64,000 bases of DNA from Platanthera guangdongensis (GCA_039583875.1 CM077158.1:244823447-244887446); one strand, 5' to 3'; positions 41,698 to 54,366 are shown, counted from the stretch's first letter. Translations and numbers: made by a program. Notes: a model not told the origin generated them from the letters alone.

Positions 41698-41898
41698 TCC
41701 ACACTCACCACACCAAGTGTTGAAGCCAGGAAAATATCCCTAGTTCAAAAATCTGATCAAGGCCGCCTAAGGATATTCGCTTCGTCGCAAGGCTAAATGG
41801 TTAAGGAGACTAGGACGAAGAAGAAGTCAACAAACAGGACACTGGATGCTTCAGCAGGAAGGTCTCACCACGTACCCAGATGCTTGGAAGAAGCAATC
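41698..41898 (-). mobile_element. Element C, 5' region: gag leader and end of LTR (left piece)
   Basis: On the minus strand the LTR probably ends ...GGCTTCAACA near 41718-41721, followed by CTTGGTGTGG and the gag leader. I find no confident tRNA match there. The piece stops at 41898 where gypsy D entered (CAATC). Confidence 0.45.
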
Positions 41899-42620
41899 TG
41901 TAGTGACCCCCCCCCCAACCTTTTGCCCGGGTCGGGCCGGAGGGGTACTACTGGCCCAAGACGTCCACCCAGGGCTCATAGGGGAAACAATCCACCCTAT
42001 TCAAGCACTAGATGGCCGTCTTGAGTGGTTCGAATCATAACATTCACAACTCATCAGAATATAGCGGGAGCATTAACAGGAAACCACTACATATATATAT
42101 AACATATCATATATATATATAACATATCATATTAATACAGAGGTTCTAGGGCTGAAGCCTTATGCGTTTATAAAAGCCCGTGGGCTATACATGTACTACA
42201 TAAGTCTCTCACACACTCTCTCTTCTAAACTGCTCGGCGGTACTCACGTCTCTAAACACCGGAGACGGCGGGGGTGCATCTGCTCGAGTAGACCTAGCTG
42301 CTGGCGTAATCTCCTGTGGCAGCGGGTCACTACGGTGCTCCACCTCCTGTGAATGGTTAATCAAATAACCGTTAGTCACAGAGCTAAGTTGAAACAAATC
42401 TCCTCCCCGGATCCACATCCTGGGGACGAGCACGCACCCACCCAACAAAAGTAAATAGCCGAAGCAAGAGAGGGTTATCACAACATTTCATATATGAACA
42501 ACAAGGAGCAATTATAAAAGAGTGCAGTATAACCGGAAAAAGCAGCAATAACATAAAACGGTTATAGCAAGGCTCTACTAGCTCATCAGCACAACATGTT
42601 TTCATATCTTGAATTCTATC

Positions 42621-42736
42621 GCAGGCATTCACAGCCGCGCACACAAACCGCAGGCATTCATAGCCGCGCACACAAACCGCAGGCATTCATAGCCGCGCAC
42701 ACAAACCGCAGGCATTCATAGCCGTGCACACGAACC
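42621..42736 (-). repeat. 29-bp tandem repeat, 4 copies (5 in the other LTR)
   Basis: The + strand unit is GCAGGCATTCATAGCCGCGC plus ACACAAACC. Four copies lie here and five at 51321-51464, one of them a base short. The difference must have arisen after insertion or by template slippage during reverse transcription. Confidence 0.88.
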
Positions 42737-44754
42737 CTATGTCGACATAGTATGGACCGCTTCTGTTCCAGCAGGGTAGCGAGCCCCGCGGGCCTCACCG
42801 ATGTGGCCGTCGGTGACAGTGGCCAGTCCTGCCACTTCTGGGGGTGATCGTATCGTACAACCCCAGGCCCTCACGTACAACCTTGTGTACTCTTGGATGT
42901 GAGCGACATCCGGCGAATCATTTTGGTCGTCCAGCAGAGGAAAACCCGACGGGGAATATAACGGCCGGTCACCCGTGGTACTCATCTCCCTGTCACCTTG
43001 AGTCGTCAACCTTGCCGCACCGGTACGAACGGTCTGCGGAAGGGACTGACCCGCCACCATGTCACCGCAAGCAATTTACAATCAATCAAACAATTGCAAA
43101 CAATATAACATCGGGTCTACGACGGCCTGCCTTACTAGGCTTACACTTCGGGCATCGGCACTTTGCTCTACTTTCGACAAGGAGCGTGGGAGCGCTTTAT
43201 TTGGGGCTAGACCTGGAGGACTACCTCAACTCCGGTTATCCCCAACTAAGGCTCAACCTAAACAACAACTGCTAGTCAGAGCAGGACCCGGGAATATAAA
43301 AGTAAATTGCGATAAGATCAAGTGCGGTGGTTATGCTGCTTATTTAAAGTGCTGGAAAGAAATGTGACCAGTACAAGACTGGAGTAGTATTGAAATAAGC
43401 TTGACCAGTACGAGATTGGAGTAGCACTGAATTGAAAGTACTGAACTGAAAAGAATAAAGGAACTGGACCAGTGCAAAACTGGAATAATCATAAAGAAAA
43501 TGGTTAGTAGTCCAATCACTCCATACAGGAGGCTTCAGTTCCATCTCCATTCTCAGGAGAGATTTTTCAGTTCCATCCCAGTATTTAATAAGGTTTCCTT
43601 GGGTTACACCTTTATTAAGATCCGATTATTAGTTGGTTGCGCCTTATTAACCACGGCTTAATCGGATTGGGGCTTATCAGGAGTTATACTTTCATTATTC
43701 GTCAAGAATAATTCATAACTCACCACTCGTGCTCTCATCTTCCGAGCGTGCCCAAATCGCCCGAGAGTCGAGGCGCTCGACAGTTTTCATGAAATCTCGA
43801 AACACCCGGAGCTTGGTCACTTGCCTCGGCCACTCTCGTCGATATGAAACTTATTCAAATTAGAGAGGATAGTCGCGCGCTCCAATTTTCATTTTCGAAG
43901 AAAACGAGCGTAATAATATCGAGCGCGGTCCTAGGCTTCCATATTTTGGGAAAAATATCAAAACTTATCCCCATGAGCTCGAATTTTGATACAACCCTTA
44001 TATGGATATAAAATGAGCATAGAAAAATTTTCATAATTTTTCAAAGAGTTTTGGCCCTTTAATTTGGCCAAATAAGTTTAATTGGGCTTTTAAAAATACC
44101 AAATCAACACCAAAAATTCTCAAACTTTTTGTGGAGGAAGCCCTTAACAAAGGGGACATTTTTCATGTTCAACACTTTTTTTCCTAGGAGCCTATTTTAG
44201 TCTCAAATAAAATCTACCCATTATTATAATATTATAATATTTTAATAATATATATATATATTATTATATATATATAAATTATAAAAACAGAACTACTGTT
44301 CATCTCCCCTACCCCCCGCTGTATCATTCCGCCGCCCCTTACGGGCTTCTCCAGCCGCCGGCAGGCGACCGGCCGGCCGTGGCTCCACCACCGGCCAACC
44401 CGCCGGTGGTGGGGCGCTCCCTCCGGCGGTGGTCCGGCGGCCTGCCGCCGCCGGAGCATTTTTTCTTAAAAATGGACGGGAGGGGAGGGGTGACGGCGGC
44501 GGCGGTGCTCCGGACGCCGGTGGCGCCATGCAAGACGTCCAAAATGAAGAAGGAGGAGGTAGAAGGCTTCCACCTGAGTTTGGTGGGCTCGGGAGGGGCC
44601 GGCCGGCTTGGTCGGACATGGCTCAAGGTGGTGGAGGAGGGAGGAGGAGCTCCGGCTTGGCTTTTTCCGGCCACCTGAGCTCCGGCAGAGGGGGGGGGGA
44701 GAAGGGGGAGAGAGCTTCTCTGAGAGGTGTGTGGAGGATTAGGAGAGGGGAGGT

Positions 44755-44896
44755 CCTTTTATATGGAGGGGGAGGGAGAGTTCTCTCCCTTTGGGTGGTG
44801 TGGGACTAATCCCTCCTTAGGGAGGGATTAATCCCCACCCTCCAGCTGTCTAATGACAGCTGGAAGTCTCCATTTTCCCCCATGTGGGGAAAATGG
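44755..44896 (-). promoter_or_regulatory. LTR promoter of gypsy D: TATAAAAGG preceded by three hairpins
   Basis: Minus-strand TATAAAAGG (44755-44763). Upstream are three inverted repeats in a row: GGACTAATCCCTCC/GGAGGGATTAATCC (44803-44834), CCAGCTGTC/GACAGCTGG (44842-44863) and CCATTTTCCCC/GGGGAAAATGG (44870-44896). The last two are perfect. The other LTR has TATA at 53482-53490 and the same hairpins, one arm with a mismatch. Confidence 0.65.
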
Positions 44897-45591
44897 ATGG
44901 GCCCTTTATGGGCTTGAAGCTTGGGCCTTCATGGTGAAGAAAGAGAGGGGGAGAGTGGGAGAAAAGAAAAAGTGGGTGGGCCTCCACTTGAGCTTTGGGA
45001 GGCTTGCTGGTTGGGGCCCATGGAGAGTGAGGGGGGCATGGGCCATCCTTCTTTGGAGAGGAGGTGGGCCCCTCACTTGGAGAAAAATCCAAAAAGTGGA
45101 TTTTTATGAGGGTTTGACCAAGTCACCCTAGGTTGGGTCCCCCTTGCTGGTCAAAGTCAAAGTGGGTCCAAGTCGTCGGGGTCGGGTCAAAGTTCGGGTG
45201 TCGTGTCATAATTGGTGTGTGCACGCTTTTCGGTGCACAACTATGCTTGATTTGACCACGGGTTGACCAATCGTCATCGAAATTGACCGGCACGACTTCC
45301 GTTGACTTCGTATTGACCACACGAGTCTAACGCCACTGACTGGGGTTGAATCGGAGTCCGTTTGACGAAAGTCCGAAATTTGCGCGTCGCAGCGCGCTAA
45401 AATGGTTGAAATGTGTAAAATTGTCGTTAGACCTCGGAGTCCAACTGAACGAGTTCTGATGCGCTCGTATTGACTATACGAGGCCATAGGAACTGACAGA
45501 ACTCAATTCAGAGTTCTCTAGCTCTATTTCCCTCTTAGGGTTATTTCCCACCGGGTCATGGGTAGGGTTCGGGCCACTTTTATTGGGCCCA

Positions 45592-46066
45592 CTAAGGCTC
45601 TGGTGGCCCAATAAAAGGCGGGATGTTACAATCCAATAAAAATAAAAGGATTTTCGTCCCCGAAAATTTGCTTGAAGTAGGGGGAAAAGTAAATACCTGG
45701 GGAAAGAGCTCTGAGTGCTTTTCTCGGAGGAGTGCTTCAGGTTCCCATGTGAACTCTTCTCGTCCATAGTTTGACCATAGCACCTTAACCATCGGAATGG
45801 TTTTGTTCCGTAGTGTCTTCACCTTGTAATCTATTACTCTGACGGGTTCGAGCCGGACGGATCTATCTGACAGTAGTTGCGTCGGAGGGTAGGAAGGTAC
45901 TGCTCTGGTTGCCGGAGGGCTCGTCTCAAGGAAGAGACATGAAACACATTATGAAGATTCCCCAACGCTGGGGGTAAGGCTAAACGATAGGCGACGGGGC
46001 CAACACGCTCTATCACCGGATAGGGGCCCAAGAAGCGGGGATCTAACTTTTTCTGCTTCTCAACCG
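45592..46066 (-). pseudogene. Integrase tail and chromodomain of gypsy D
   Basis: Two frames separated by a shift near 45880 carry FLGPYPVIERVGPVAYRL, GNLHNVFHVSSLRRAL and then the chromodomain residues IPMVKVLWSNYG, REEFTWEPE and KHSELF. The frame runs 38 bp beyond the internal region into the 3' LTR before it stops at 45592. Confidence 0.8.
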
Positions 46067-48190
46067 GGAGACACCATGCATGGGTTTTATTTTCAGAAAC
46101 ACCATTTCCCCCACGCTGAACTCCACCGGTCGGTGTCGCGCATCATAGTACTTAGCCTGCCGGCTCTGCGCTTCCCGCATTCGCTCCTGAATCAGCCGTA
46201 TCGCTGTCGTAGCATCATCGATGTAAGCCACTCCCAAGGCTTCCGGGTCCTCTTCCTGAGCCCAAGTCAACGGTGTTCGGCAACGCCTTCCATACAATGC
46301 CTCGTACGGGGCCATCTTAATACTAGTCTGGTAGCTGTTATTGTACGAAAATTCGACTAACGGCAACAGCTGCTCCCACGGCTCATTGTGCTCCACTATG
46401 CACAGTCGAAGAAGATCCTCCATCATCCGGTTCGTCCTCTCCGTCTGTCCGTCTGTCTGCGGGTGGAAGGCAGTGCTGAAGGCCAACTTGGTTCCCAAAT
46501 ATGCCTGCACCCGCCTCCATTCCTTAGATGTGAAACGACCGTCACGATCAGACACGATGGACTTTGGTACTCCGTGAAATCGTACTACTTGTTCTAGGAA
46601 CATCCTGGCCAGGATATCTACTTTGTCACCCTGTCGGTTTGGAATGAACCGCACTACCTTGGTGAGTCGATCTACAACCACCCATATTGAGTCATTCCCA
46701 GCACGGGATCGAGGTAGGCCGTGGACGAAGTCCATGGAGATTTCTTCGAACTTCCATTCTGGTATCGGCAGGGGCTGCAATAGGCCTCCTGGACTGCGGC
46801 ATTCAGCTTTGACCTTCTGACAGGTCTGGCACCGGGCCACGAAGTCGGTGACATCTCTCTTCATTCCGGGCCAGTAAATGGTCCTACGCAAGTCCACGTA
46901 CATCTTAACTACGCCAGGGTGAATCGAGTACCTCGACTGATGGGCCTCTTGCAGAATTTCCCCACAAATCCCTCCAGTAGCGGGAATAAATATGCGATGC
47001 TTGAATTGTAGAATCTCATCATGCAAGTTATAATCCTCATGTGCCCCTCCTTGCAGAGATCGGATGATCGACATTACCTCTGGGTCGATCTTCTGGGCTT
47101 CTCGTATCCGGTCCCGGATATCGCATTGGATCTCCATCCAATACAGCTGAGAATAGTACTCTTCCGGATCTCTTCGGGCAACCAGGGTAATCTCCAAGTC
47201 TATCAAAGACTGGAAAAGTTCCTTAGGGATCTGCTCCATCCATCTCCCGACTATCGCAGGCTGGCGGCTCAAGGCGTCAGCGACTCTATTAGCCTTCCCA
47301 GGGTGATATTGGAGAGTGAAGTCGTAATCGCATAAGAATTCCAACCATCGGCGCTGCCGGAGATTCAGCTCTTTCTGCGTGAAAATATACTTGAGGCTCT
47401 TGTGGTCGGAGAAGATCTCACATTTTACTCTGTACAGATAATGCCTCCAGATTTTAAGGGCGAAGACGACGGCGCCCAACTCTAAATCGTGTGCTGCGTA
47501 GTTTAATTCATGCGGCTTTAATTGCCGCGAAGCGTAGGCCACTACCTTACCATGCTGCATTAGGACTGCTCCCAATCCTTTCAGGGAAGCATCAGTGTAG
47601 ATTTGAAATCCCTCGGTCCCTGAAGGAATCGTAAGGATTGGCGCGGAGGTCAGACGCTTCTTCAGTTCGATGAACGCAGCCTCGTACTCCGGTGTCCATC
47701 GAAATACGGCGTCCTTCTTGGTGAGAGCAGTCAGGGGTAGGGCAATCTTGGAAAATCCCTCGACAAACTTCCTGTAGTATCCGGCAAGGCCGAGGAAACT
47801 CCGGATATCCGCAGCCGTCCTGAGTGGCGGCCAATTTTGTACTGCCTGGATCTTGGCTTGGTCCACTGCCACTCCTTCCTTGTTTATCGTGTGGCCCAAG
47901 AATCCAACTTCTTCTAGCCAAAATTCGCACTTACTGAATTTGGCGAAGAGAGAGTGCTCCCAGAGCTTTAATAGAACCATCTGCAGGTGCCGGGTATGGT
48001 CCGTCTTGGTCTTCGAGTAGATTAGGATATCGTCTATAAAGACGATGACAAAGTGATCCAAGAAGGGTTCGAAGACTCTATTCATCAGGGCCATGAAGGC
48101 GGAGGGAGCGTTGGTGAGCCCGAAGGGCATCACTAGGAACTCGTAAAGACCGTATCGGGTGCTGAAGGCAGTCTTAGGAATATCTTCCTC
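46043..48190 (-). pseudogene. pol: RT (second part), RNase H and integrase of gypsy D
   Basis: A 696-residue frame. [15 protein letters not shown] and FIDD at 48029-48040. RNase [42 protein letters not shown]. Integrase zinc finger: [15 protein letters not shown] and [10 protein letters not shown]; core: [27 protein letters not shown]. All catalytic residues are present. A single-base shift near 48190 separates it from the protease frame and another near 46066 from the integrase tail. Confidence 0.92.
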
Positions 48191-49073
48191 TGGATCCGAA
48201 GCTGATAATAGCTAGACCTCAGGTCCATTTTGGAGAATACCGAAGCACCTTGTAACTGATCGAACAGTTCGTCGATCCTAGGAAGGGGATACGTGTTGCG
48301 TACAGTAAGCTTATTTAGCTCCATATAGTCGATGCACAGTCGCGGAGTCCCGTCCTTCTTCTTGACGAAAAGTACCGGGGCTCCCCAGGGCGAGGAACTT
48401 GGACGGACGAATCCAGCATCTATTAGTTCTTGTAGCTGGATCTTTAGTTCAGTCAGCTCCCTTGGGGCCATCCGGTAGGGGGCTCGCGATACTGGCCGTG
48501 CTCCGGACACGAGCTCTATCTGGAAGTCGACCTCTCGCTGAGGTGGCAATCCCGGGAGGGACTCAGGGAAGATAACTAGAAAGTCTCGGACTACTGGGAC
48601 CTTGGCGAGCACCTGGGTCTTATCTTCCATCTCGAAATAAATAAGGAATACTTCATCCTTCCGACGGACTGACTTCACCATCTGTGTAGAATTCAAGATA
48701 ATACGAGAGACAGATGGCACACCTGTCAACGCGACGCTCTGGCCATTTGGATTCTGTAGCCGGACTTCTCGCGTGGAATAGTTTATCTGGGCTTGGTGCT
48801 CGGCCAGCCAGTCCATTCCCAGAATTATGTCAAACCCAGTTATAGCTAGGATGGTTGCGTAGATTTCAAACTCTACCTCTCCCAGGGTAGCCTGGAACGA
48901 ACACTTTTCGGTGGATGTCATATCCGACCCGTCTGGTAAACGGATTCGTATAGACAGTCCGGTTGAGCGAATAACATTTCCCTTTATTGCGATGAAATTG
49001 TGGGAGACGAAAGAATGAGTCGCTCCTGTGTCAAAAAGGGTTTTGGCAGGGTGACCTTCTACCAACAAGATTC
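48133..49073 (-). pseudogene. pol: Protease and N-terminal RT of gypsy D
   Basis: Protease [10 protein letters not shown] (about 49015-49045) and IILGMDWL (about 48805-48830), then [18 protein letters not shown], the RT entry [13 protein letters not shown] and [19 protein letters not shown], where the usual Arg of YRELNK is Met. The frame leaves register near 48190. It is joined to gag only if the segment 49074-49190 is removed. Confidence 0.9.
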
Positions 49074-49190
49074 CTGACGTCATAGGAAAACATATAGATA
49101 TATATCATCCAACTAATATACATATATATATATATGAAATATACAACAATAGTGGAAGATCTGATATCTTCTATCGCCTAAGATATATAC
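49074..49190 (-). other. Putative 117-bp intron between gag and protease (gypsy D)
   Basis: Minus-strand donor context ATAG/GTATAT and acceptor context GACGTCAG/GAATC. The segment is strongly AT-rich, with a TATATATA run. Phase 1 inside a Gly codon, as in gypsy A and B. Unspliced reading stops after six codons. Confidence 0.72.
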
Positions 49191-50367
49191 CTATGACTAC
49201 GTCAGGGGCTGGTCCATGCTGCAGGTCCAGTGCATAGGCCTCCTGGGGAGCTGCTCGGCTCTGCTGGCCTCTCCTGCCAGCTCGGCCTCTACGGCCTCTT
49301 TGACCCTGTCCCCGTGCCGGCTGTCCACCCTGGACTGCTCCTAGTCCTGGTCTCCCTATCGCCTGAGGGCAGAAGGCCCTCATATGTCCCGGCTGCTGAC
49401 ACAAGAAGTAGTTCCCTGTGAAGGGAGCATCTCGTCGGGCCACTAGTGGGGGCTGTGGAGCTGGAGCTGGTCTACTGTCTTGTTGTGCAGCTGGGGGTGC
49501 TGGGGGTGCTGGTGGGCGCCTATAAGGCAGCCTGCGGCGTCGCTGTCTGCTCTCTCTATCCTGTCTATGGGGAGCGACTCCAACGTCTCGCCTCTGGTCT
49601 CGAGGAAGCTCTACTTGACCTCTGCGCCGCTGAGCCACCATCTGCTGGTCCAACTCTAGAGCTGCCGCATGGGTAGCTATGGTGTGGAAGGTGGCCTGAG
49701 AGAGCATAATCAAGGACTGCCTCAGGTCGTCTCGTATTCCTCGGTAGAACCGAGAAGCCCTATCCCTGTCGGAGGCAGCCAGGTTCCCGGCGAAGCGTGC
49801 CAGGTGTATGAACTCTCTCTCATACTCTGCCACAGTGAGGTTGCCCTGTCGAATGAGCAGGAACCTCTCTTGCAGCGCGGCTCGGTCTGCATCTGTGATG
49901 AAAAATTCTAGCAGAGCCACGGAGAACTCCCCCCAAAGGATCGTGCTCATCGGCTGACCTCGGAAGGTAGAGTGACTAGACGCTCTCCACCAATCCCTCG
50001 CATATCCCTCCAAGAGGGTCACCACCAAAGAGACTGCTGCCACAGCTGGGCACATCATCCCTACCAACAGCTCCTCCACTCGCTCCACCCACTCCTCTAC
50101 CTGAATGGCCGTCTCTGTACCCCTGAAAGGGGGAGGCCTCAGTCCTCGAAAAGTCGTCAGCAGATCTGTGGGTGCGGTCATCTCCCGCGGTGGCTGTGCT
50201 AGGGCATCTCGGAAAGTCGCTAGTATAGCCGTCAGTGTCTGCCCTATATCTGACTCGGCAAACGGTACGGCTACGGGAGCAACCGGGTCTGGTGGTGGGG
50301 TGGCTGGAACGTATCCTCTGGACGAGGATCCCCCGTTACTATACTCTGGTATCTGGAGAAGTAACAT
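49191..50367 (-). CDS. gag: gag of gypsy D
   Basis: The frame is open from 50367 and reaches the intron donor at 49190; unspliced it ends at 49171 (398 codons). Capsid motifs: RDWWRASSHSTFRGQPMS, LTVAEYEREFIHLARFAG and FYRGIRDDLRQSL. A basic, Pro/Ala/Gln-rich linker leads to a knuckle that reads YFLCQQPGHMRAFC: the first Cys of CCHC is Tyr. The ATG at 50367 precedes an acceptor-like TTCTCCAG, so the true start is uncertain. Apart from the knuckle it looks intact. Confidence 0.85.
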
Positions 50368-50580
50368 GAAAGAGTGTCAGTATTTTGCAAAAGTAAGGGA
50401 ATTTGCAAAAGTGACAACCCAAGCGAAAAACAATGGTGTATGGGCGTACTAACGCACAGTCTAGAATCCCTAAGCCTCTACACTAGGGTCCACCAGGCTT
50501 CCACTGCAAGGTTCATCCCGAACCGAGAACGAAGCGAGGGACGGAGGGATCCTGAGACTGCTCCACAAGGACGAATCGTG

Positions 50581-50594
50581 ATGGCTCTGATCCA
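50581..50594 (-). other. PBS of gypsy D
   Basis: Minus-strand TGGATCAGAGCCAT, two bases after the LTR end. It equals the initiator-Met PBS with one T missing. Confidence 0.75.
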
Positions 50595-50596
50595 TT

Positions 50597-53500
50597 TGTA
50601 GTGACCCCCCCCCCCCCCAACCTTTTGCCCGAGTCGGGCCGGAGGGGTACTACTGGCCCAAGACGTCCACCCAGGGCTCATAGGGGAATCAATCCACCCT
50701 ATTCAAGCACTAGATGGCCGTCTTGAGTGGTTCGAATCATAACATTCACAACCCATCAGAATATAGCGGAAGCATTAACAGGAAACCACTACATATATAT
50801 ATAACATATCATATATATATAACATATCATATTAATACAGAGGTTCTAAGGCTGAAGCCTTATGCGTTTATAAAAGCCCGTGGGCTATACATGTACTACA
50901 TAAGTCTCTCACACACTCTCTCTTCTAAACTGCTCGGCGGTACTCACGTCTCTAAACACCGGAGACGGCGGGGGTGCATCTGCTCGAGTAGACCTAGCTG
51001 CTGGCGTAATCTCCTGCGGCAGCAGGTCACTACGGTGCTCCACCTCCTGTGAATGGTTAATCAAATAACCGTTAGTCACAGAGCTAAGTGGAAACAAATC
51101 TCCTCCCCGGATCCACATCCTGGGGACGAGCACGCACCCACCCAACAAAAGTTAATAGCCGAAGCAAGAGAGGGTTATCACAACATTTCATATATGAACA
51201 ACTAGGAGCAATTATAAAAGAGTGCAGTATAACCGGAAAAAGCAGCAATAACATAAAACGGTTATAGCAAGGCTCTACTAGCTCATCAGCACAACAGGTT
51301 TTCATATCTTGAATTCTATCGCAGGCATTCACAGCCGCGCACACAAACCGCAGGCATTCATAGCGCGCACACAAACCGCAGGCATTCATAGCCGCGCATA
51401 CAAACCGCAGGCATTCATAGCCGCGCACACAAACCGCAGGCATTTATAGCCGCGCACACGAACCCTATGTCGACATAGTATGGACCGCTTCTATTCCAGC
51501 AGGGTAGCGAGCCCCGCGGGCCTCACCGATGTGGCCATCGGTGACATTGGCCAGTCCTGCCACTTCTGGGGGTGATCGTACCGCACAACCCCAGGCCCTT
51601 ACGTACAATATTGTGTACTCTTGGATGTGAGCGACATCCGGCGAATCATTTTTGCCGTCCAGCGGAGGAAAACCCGACGGGGAATATAACGACCGGTCAC
51701 CCGTGGTACTCATCTCCCTGTCGCCTTGAGTCGTCAACCTTGCCGCACCGGTACGAACGGTCTGCGGAAGGGACTGACCCGCCACCATTTCACCGCAAGC
51801 ACTTTACAATCAATCAAACAATTGCAAATAATATAACATCGGGTCTACGACGGCCTGCCTTACTAGGCTTACACTTCGGGCATCGGCACTTTGCTCTACT
51901 TTCGACAAGGAGCGTGGGAGCGCTTTATTTGGGGCTCGACCTGGAGGACTACCTCAACTCTGGTTATCCCCAACTAAGGCTCAACCTAAACAACAACTGC
52001 TAGTCAGAGCAGGACCCGGGAATATAAAAGTAAATTGCGATAAGATCAAGTGCGGTGGTTATGCTGCTTATTTAAAGTGCTGGAAAGAAATGTGACCAGT
52101 ACAAGACTGAAGTAGTATTGAAATAAGCTTGACCAGTACGAGACTGGAGTAGTACTGAATTGAAAGTACTGAACTGAAAAGAATAAAGGAACTGGACCAG
52201 TGTAAAACTGGAATAATCATAAAGAAAATGGTTAGTAATCCAATCACTCCATACAGGAGGCTTCAGTTCCATCTCCGTTCTCAGGAGAGATTTTTCAGTT
52301 CCATCCCAGTATTTAATAAGGTTTCTTTGGGTTACACCTTTATTAAGATCCGATTATGAGTTGGTTGCGCCTTATTAACCACGGCTTAATCGGATTGGGG
52401 CTTATCAGGAGTTATACTTTCATTATTCGTCAAGAATAATTCATAACTCACCACTCGTGCTCTCATCTTCCGAGCGTGCCCAAATCGCCCGAGAGTCGAG
52501 GCGCTCGACAGTTTTCATGAAATCTCGAAACACCCGGAGCTTGGTCACTTGCCTCGGCCACTCTCGTCGATATGAAACTTATTCAAATTAGAGAGGATAG
52601 TCGCGCGCTCCAATTTTCATTTTCGAAGAAAACGAGCGTAATAATATCGAACGCGGTCCTAGGCTTTCATATTTTGGGAAAAATATCAAAACTTATCCCA
52701 TGAGCTCAAATTTTGATACAACCCTTATATGGATATAAAATGAGCATAGAAAAATTTTCATAATTTTTCAAAGAGTTTTGGCCCTTTAATTTGGCCAAAT
52801 AAAGTTTAATTGGGCTTTTAAAAATACCAAATCAACACCAAAAATTCTCAAACTTTTTGTGGAGGAAGCCCTTAATAAAGGGGACATTTTTCATGGTCAA
52901 CACTTTTTCCCTAGGGGCCTATTTTAATCTCAAATAAAATCTACCCATTATTATAATATTATAACATTATAATAATATATATAATATATTATTATATATA
53001 TATAAATTATAAAAAACAGAACTACTGTTCATCTCCCCTACCCCCGCTGTATCATTCCGCCGCCCCTTACGGGCTTCTCCAGCCGCCGGTAGGCCACCGG
53101 TCGGGTCGTGGCTCCACCACCGGCCAACCCGCAGGTGGTGGGCGCTCCCTCCGGCGGTGGTCCGGCGGCCTGCCGCCGCCGGCCGCCGCCGGAGCATTTT
53201 TTCTTAAAAATGGACGGGAGGGGAGGGGGTGACGGCGGCGGCGCTCCGGACGCCGGTGGCGCCATGCAAGACGTCCAAAATGAAGAAGGAGGAGGTAGAA
53301 GGCTTCCACCTGAGTTTGGTGGCTCGGGAGGGCCGGCTTGGTCGGACATGGCTCAAGGTGGTGGAGGAGGGGAGGAGGAGCTCCGGCTTGGCTTTTTCCG
53401 GCCACCTGAGCTCCGGCAGAGGGGGGGAGAAGGGGAGAGAGCTTCTCTGAGAGGTGTGTGGAGGATTAGGGGAGGGGAGGTCCTTTTATATGGAGGGGGG

Positions 53501-54361
53501 AGGGAGAGTTCCCTCCCTTTGGGTGGTGTGGGACTAATCCCTCCTTAGGGAGGGATTAATCCCCACCCTCCAGCTATCTAATGACAGCTGGAAGTCTCCC
53601 ATTTTCCCCCATGTGGGGAAAATGGATGGGCCCTTTATGGGCTTGAAGCTTGGGCCTTCATGGTGAAGAAAGAGAGGGGGAGAGTGGGAGAAAAGAAAAA
53701 GTGGGGCGGGCCTCCACTTGAGCTTTGGGAGGCTTGCTGGTTGGGGCCCATGGAGAGTGAGGGGGGCATGGGCCATCCTTCTTTGGAGAGGAGGTGGGCC
53801 CCTCACTTGGAGAAAAATCCAAAAAGTGGATTTTTATGAGGGTTTGACCAAGTCAACCCTAGGTTGGGTCCCCCTTGCTGGTCAAAGTCAAAGTGGGTCC
53901 AAGTCGTCGGGGTCGGGTCAAAGTTCGGGTGTCGTGTCATAATTGGTGTGCGCACGCTTTTCGGTGCACAACTATGCTTGATTTGACCACGGGTTGACCA
54001 ATCGTCATCGAAATTGACCGGGACGACTTCCGTTGACTTCGTATTGACCACACGAGTCTAACGTCACTAACTGGGGTTGAATCGGAGTCCGTTTGACGAA
54101 AGTCCGAAATTTGCGCGTCGCAGCGCGCTAAAATGGTCGAAATGTGTAAAATTGTCGTTAGACCTCGGAGTCCAACTGAACGAATTCTGATGCACTCGTA
54201 TTGACTATACGAGGCCACAGGAACTGACAGAACTCAATTCAGAGTTCTCTAGCTCTATTTCCCGCTTAGGGTTATTTCCCACCGGGTCATGGGTAGGGTT
54301 CGGGCCACTTTTATTGGGCCCACTAAGGCTCTGGTGGCCCAATAAAAGGCGGGATGTTACA
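50597..54361 (-). repeat. 5' LTR of gypsy D
   Basis: 3765 bp; pairs with 41899-45630. Length differences lie in the poly-C run, the TA-rich stretches, the 29-bp array and the GC-rich segment. Confidence 0.92.
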
Positions 54362-54366
54362 CAATC

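Larger units (their letters stand above)
41899..45630 (-). repeat. 3' LTR of gypsy D
   Basis: 3732 bp. In element order: U3 with GTTGACC-rich sequence, three hairpins, a TATA box, a GC-rich CpG segment (about 44330-44720), an AT-rich stretch, a 29-bp tandem array and a terminal poly-G run (plus-strand C run at 41908-41916). GC-rich open frames (for example 44619-44293) are not conserved between the two LTRs. Confidence 0.92.
41899..54361 (-). mobile_element. Gypsy D: Tekay-like element with 3.7-kb LTRs
   Basis: An exact duplication CAATC (41894-41898, 54362-54366) bounds it. LTRs begin TGTAACATCCC and end GGTCACTACA on the minus strand. A 5-kb internal region carries PBS, gag, an intron, protease, RT, RNase H, integrase and chromodomain. 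Three single-base-type frameshifts in pol and few LTR differences suggest a fairly recent but now defective copy. It sits in the LTR of element C. Confidence 0.93.

Noticed and set aside
41711..41735. PBS for element C
   Set aside because: CTTGGTGTGGTGAG follows a plausible LTR end, but I cannot match it to a known tRNA 3' end.
44293..44678. Pro/Ala/Gly-rich open frames on both strands in gypsy D LTRs (also 53038-53548)
   Set aside because: High GC content creates open frames in several phases; indels between the LTRs break them.
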